Below, piece by piece: positions 47,792-50,002 of a DNA stretch of 50,002 bases. Position numbers and translations under genes: made by a program. Under the pieces are notes generated by a model. It was not told the DNA's origin. It searched no databases and worked only from the letters and a program-made list of their open reading frames with translations. Position 1 is the first letter of the stretch. Each line of letters opens with the position of its first letter. This DNA is from Phycisphaerales bacterium (GTDB lineage Bacteria; Planctomycetota; Phycisphaerae; Sedimentisphaerales; Anaerobacaceae): the NCBI GenBank assembly GCA_030602885.1, contig JAUVYV010000025.1, positions 1 to 50,002 of the forward strand, given 5' to 3'.

Positions 47792-49501
47792 TCATTTGCG
47801 TGTTCGCCTTATCAGCGTTTCCAGTTTCGCTCTGCCGACTTTGTCCGTTTTTGTACCGACAATGCGGGCAGGCAACCGATAGGTCAATTCCCCGACATCA
47901 ACGTCAATGTGCCTCTCGTCGCCCTCCTCGATCTCATTTCTTACCCACGGGCGATCTGCACAGGTCTCCCAGAAACGCTGCGGGCTTCGAAAGTCTCGCG
48001 ACCGGAATCTCGAGCGAAGCGTGTTGAGGGAGATCACCGGCACTTGTTTCGGGTCAATTTTTGAGTGCGGTTCAGCGTCGGTCGTAGCCGCTATTCCCAC
48101 ATAATACTTTATTCTCTCCCACGGAACAAACTTAAACTTCTGCTGCTTCTCTTTAATGGGCATTGCCTTTAAGATGCGAATTGCACACAGCACTTGCTTC
48201 TGCGCCTTTAGCATGACCTTTGCCGCATCGTTGACTTCATTAATCTCATCAGGGGGTAGGATTGCCTTCGCCTCTATGATGAGTAACTCAGCAGGTTTCG
48301 CAGAAAGCCAGAGGAGAACGTCAACATCGGTTTCCTCTCCATCTGCCGCGATCCGCTCCTCAAGCTTATACTGGTAACCGCGTTTGTTGAACTCGGCACC
48401 TATCAACTGCGCAAGTGGTCGATCACGGCACCCATTAACAGTCGCTGCATAATTGCTCATAGCCTTGGGGCCACGCGCCATGACCTTCAGCAGGTTCCGC
48501 TCATGCCTCATCTTCATAACCACTGTGGGGCTCCACGCAATCCTATTCTCGCTGTGAAGAAATGGTGTGAGCAGAATGTCAGCTTTCGGGCCTGGCTGGT
48601 ATGTCAAACGATTCAGAACCGCCTTAACTTTTGCCGCATCCAGATTGCCCAGGCGGGAAACCTGCTCAACAAAAAAAGCTTCGTCCACCAACTGTGTTGG
48701 CATGCACTCGTGCTGTGGAATTCTTTCCCGCACACAGCGGCAATACCGCATGAAGGCCGCGTGGCTCCACGCAGTTATTGTCCCTATGAAACTCCAAAAG
48801 TCATCAATGGTAAAGCCCATCAAATCGGTACCCACGGGCAGAGCAACATGCTCAAGCCCCCTTGTCGTAAGAAGCGTTTCTCCAAGACAAGGCACAAGGT
48901 CATCTGGCAACGGGGCAAGAATGATACGTCCCTCGACCAAGTCATGTCCGACGCCAGCAAGCACATGCTTTGAGCGAGTCACATCTGTTGAATTCATCCC
49001 CAACGCCAGGTCCATCCCACGGTTGGTTTGGTCGCGCACCTGCTCATGCCAAGCTGCTGTATCGCTCTGCCCTGGCCCAGTGATAGAGTCAAATGTCACC
49101 GTCTTGTTGCCAGCATCGATTGTTACCCCGGCAAGGCCGCGTCCATACATCATGTGGAAGTCTGCGATGTTCACGTAGTCCGAAGCGAAAAGCATGTACT
49201 TATGCGCCGACGCAATTAGGTCGTGATCGGCTACACTTTTCACGCTGGTTCCTCCTTCTTCGCAAAGCCAACGCAGCGCTTGTGTCACGCCCTCCTCTGA
49301 CTGCTTCAACCGTTGCCCTGCTCCACCAGTGATCAACGGCGGTACATTACTCGACATCAGAGTGAGGAACATGGAATCCGGAATCGTCAACACCGCATAA
49401 GTTGCCTCGGCTCGGGACATTCTCCACAAATCCAAAGTCTTATGATGTTCGTCAAGCTGGCGCTCGTATTCTCGGAACAGAATTTCATCGTCAGCGTTCA
49501 T
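47792..49501 (-). CDS. Uncharacterised protein with a PD-(D/E)XK nuclease-type motif
   Basis: A 569-residue soluble protein. In the C-terminal half, GAEFNKRGYQYKL (about 368-380), ETDVDVLLWLS and LLIIEAKAIL give a D392/D394 ... E410-A-K412 pattern typical of PD-(D/E)XK nucleases, as in restriction, repair or DNA-end-processing enzymes. Residues 1-360 are mixed helical, with cysteine/histidine-rich parts (MRYCRCVRERIPQHECMP) and no family that I recognise. GGGAAG precedes ATG 49501. It stands alone, right beside the hairpin array and flanked by repeats, which would suit a defence or mobile-DNA role; that is inference. Confidence 0.8.
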   Translation of the reverse strand: MNADDEILFREYERQLDEHHKTLDLWRMSRAEATYAVLTIPDSMFLTLMSSNVPPLITGGAGQRLKQSEEGVTQALRWLCEEGGTSVKSVADHDLIASAHKYMLFASDYVNIADFHMMYGRGLAGVTIDAGNKTVTFDSITGPGQSDTAAWHEQVRDQTNRGMDLALGMNSTDVTRSKHVLAGVGHDLVEGRIILAPLPDDLVPCLGETLLTTRGLEHVALPVGTDLMGFTIDDFWSFIGTITAWSHAAFMRYCRCVRERIPQHECMPTQLVDEAFFVEQVSRLGNLDAAKVKAVLNRLTYQPGPKADILLTPFLHSENRIAWSPTVVMKMRHERNLLKVMARGPKAMSNYAATVNGCRDRPLAQLIGAEFNKRGYQYKLEERIAADGEETDVDVLLWLSAKPAELLIIEAKAILPPDEINEVNDAAKVMLKAQKQVLCAIRILKAMPIKEKQQKFKFVPWERIKYYVGIAATTDAEPHSKIDPKQVPVISLNTLRSRFRSRDFRSPQRFWETCADRPWVRNEIEEGDERHIDVDVGELTYRLPARIVGTKTDKVGRAKLETLIRRTRK

Positions 49502-50002
49502 AAACCACTTCCCGAATAACTTCAGAGATCAAACTCTAATCTCCGATGCAGAATAATTAAAGGGAATAATTAAAGGGGTCGAATAAATTAGGGACAGCCA
49601 ACCTATTTATGAACACATTGTTATCCACCACTTTCCGTGCCCAAATAATATCTAAATAGCCCGAGATTGCAACCCTTTTTCACTCGCTCCTGCCCTCTCA
49701 CTTCCTTGTCCTGGAGTGCTGCTAACCTGCTTCGCTACAGGGGATCCATTCTTACTTCCACTTCTATTTTTTAGTGCCTTTGCACCAAACCCCTCACTGG
49801 CCCCATTTATTTTACATAATAATCCCTTCACCATATCTCATAGTCTTTTACCGCTCCCAACAGCCCAAAATCCGTAACCCCAAAAAGAAAAATCCGTGAT
49901 AATCCGTGTCAATCCGTGGTTAAACCAATTCTCAGAATCTTCATGTTCTTCGCCCGCCCCAGACTTCGTTCAGCCGGTGATTCAAAAGATTGGCTCCCAA
50001 AG
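49502..50002. other. Repeat-rich noncoding end of the window
   Basis: No convincing gene in about 500 bp. It holds a perfect tandem duplication of 13 bp (GAATAATTAAAGG at 49551-49563 and 49564-49576) followed by GGTCGAATAAATTAGGGACAG, a motif of the kind seen near REP-associated transposase genes, though no transposase is present. It also holds the AATCCGTG triple unit. A 60-codon minus-strand ORF at 49652-49834 is serine/glycine/lysine-rich and doubtful. Confidence 0.5.
49891..49920. repeat. Three tandem 10-bp AATCCGTG units
   Basis: aatccgtgat, aatccgtgtc, aatccgtggt: a perfect 10-bp period, matching the triple unit at 35135-35164. Repeats of this look are common between genes in planctomycete assemblies. 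Confidence 0.8.

Noticed and set aside
49551-49605. Insertion sequence end
   Set aside because: The GGTCGAATAAATTAGGGACAG motif resembles sequence near REP-type transposases, but there is no transposase gene and no terminal inverted repeat pair.
49652-49834. 60-codon minus-strand ORF
   Set aside because: Low-complexity Ser/Gly/Lys composition, no good start signal and in a repeat-rich area; not enough to call a gene.

Overview
The window looks like chromosome from a Gram-negative, carbohydrate-degrading planctomycete, most likely of the Phycisphaerae / Sedimentisphaerales type. This is inferred from the combination of lipid A genes (lpxD, lpxI), a PEP-CTERM protein plus orphan PEP-CTERM tails, a dockerin-like EF-hand tail, Tat-exported Gfo/Idh/MocA oxidoreductases, DUF1080 and FG-GAP proteins, and secreted GH28 and GH78 enzymes. 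No 16S rRNA or tRNA gene was seen, so the placement is not proved.

Layout. (1) 1-9.5 kb, plus strand: a surface-polysaccharide (O-antigen or capsule type) cluster. It holds a DUF268 methyltransferase-like protein, two FkbM-like proteins, two CgeB-like and one GT4 glycosyltransferase, a hexapeptide acyltransferase and a DegT/DnrJ aminotransferase. Short broken genes sit at its gene junctions, including a WecE-like transaminase that lacks its N-terminal part. (2) 9.5-13.6 kb, minus strand: a GT-A glycosyltransferase, lpxI, lpxD and a GT9 (heptosyltransferase-like) gene. From here to the end essentially every gene is on the minus strand. (3) 13.6-24.9 kb: a PEP-CTERM protein with a structured leader, mnmA, a large FG-GAP/VCBS protein, an AsmA-like protein, a PNPOx-fold protein, a MipA/OmpV-like porin, a transglutaminase-TPR protein, a MATE transporter, a DUF167 protein and one unknown. 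(4) 24.9-42.7 kb: a pectin/rhamnogalacturonan-type locus with two tandem GH28 enzymes, an exported ADP-ribosylglycohydrolase-fold protein, three Tat-exported Gfo/Idh/MocA proteins (two in tandem), a URO-D-like protein, a DUF1080-TIM-barrel fusion and a GH78 alpha-L-rhamnosidase lipoprotein. It is interrupted at 32.9-35.8 kb by gene debris: orphan PEP-CTERM tails, a dockerin-like tail and small unknown genes. (5) 42.8-46.9 kb: pyrD and pyrK (pyrimidine synthesis) and a sodium:solute symporter. (6) 47.0-47.75 kb: a dense array of DNA hairpins arranged as repeated two-hairpin modules. (7) 47.8-49.5 kb: a 569-residue protein with a PD-(D/E)XK nuclease-type motif, then about 500 bp of noncoding repeats.

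How it works together. Regions 1-2 build the lipid A and outer polysaccharide of the cell surface. Region 4 probably takes apart galacturonan/rhamnose-rich plant or algal polymers in the periplasm or at the cell surface: GH28 cuts uronic-acid chains, GH78 removes rhamnose, the oxidoreductases process the released sugars, and the symporter may import products.

The strongest candidate for something undescribed is the paired-hairpin array at 47.05-47.73 kb. Its X-hairpin / 9-nt AT-rich linker / Y-hairpin geometry is kept while stem sequences change with compensation. Second is the set of orphan PEP-CTERM tails, two of which lie directly before small cytosolic-type genes.
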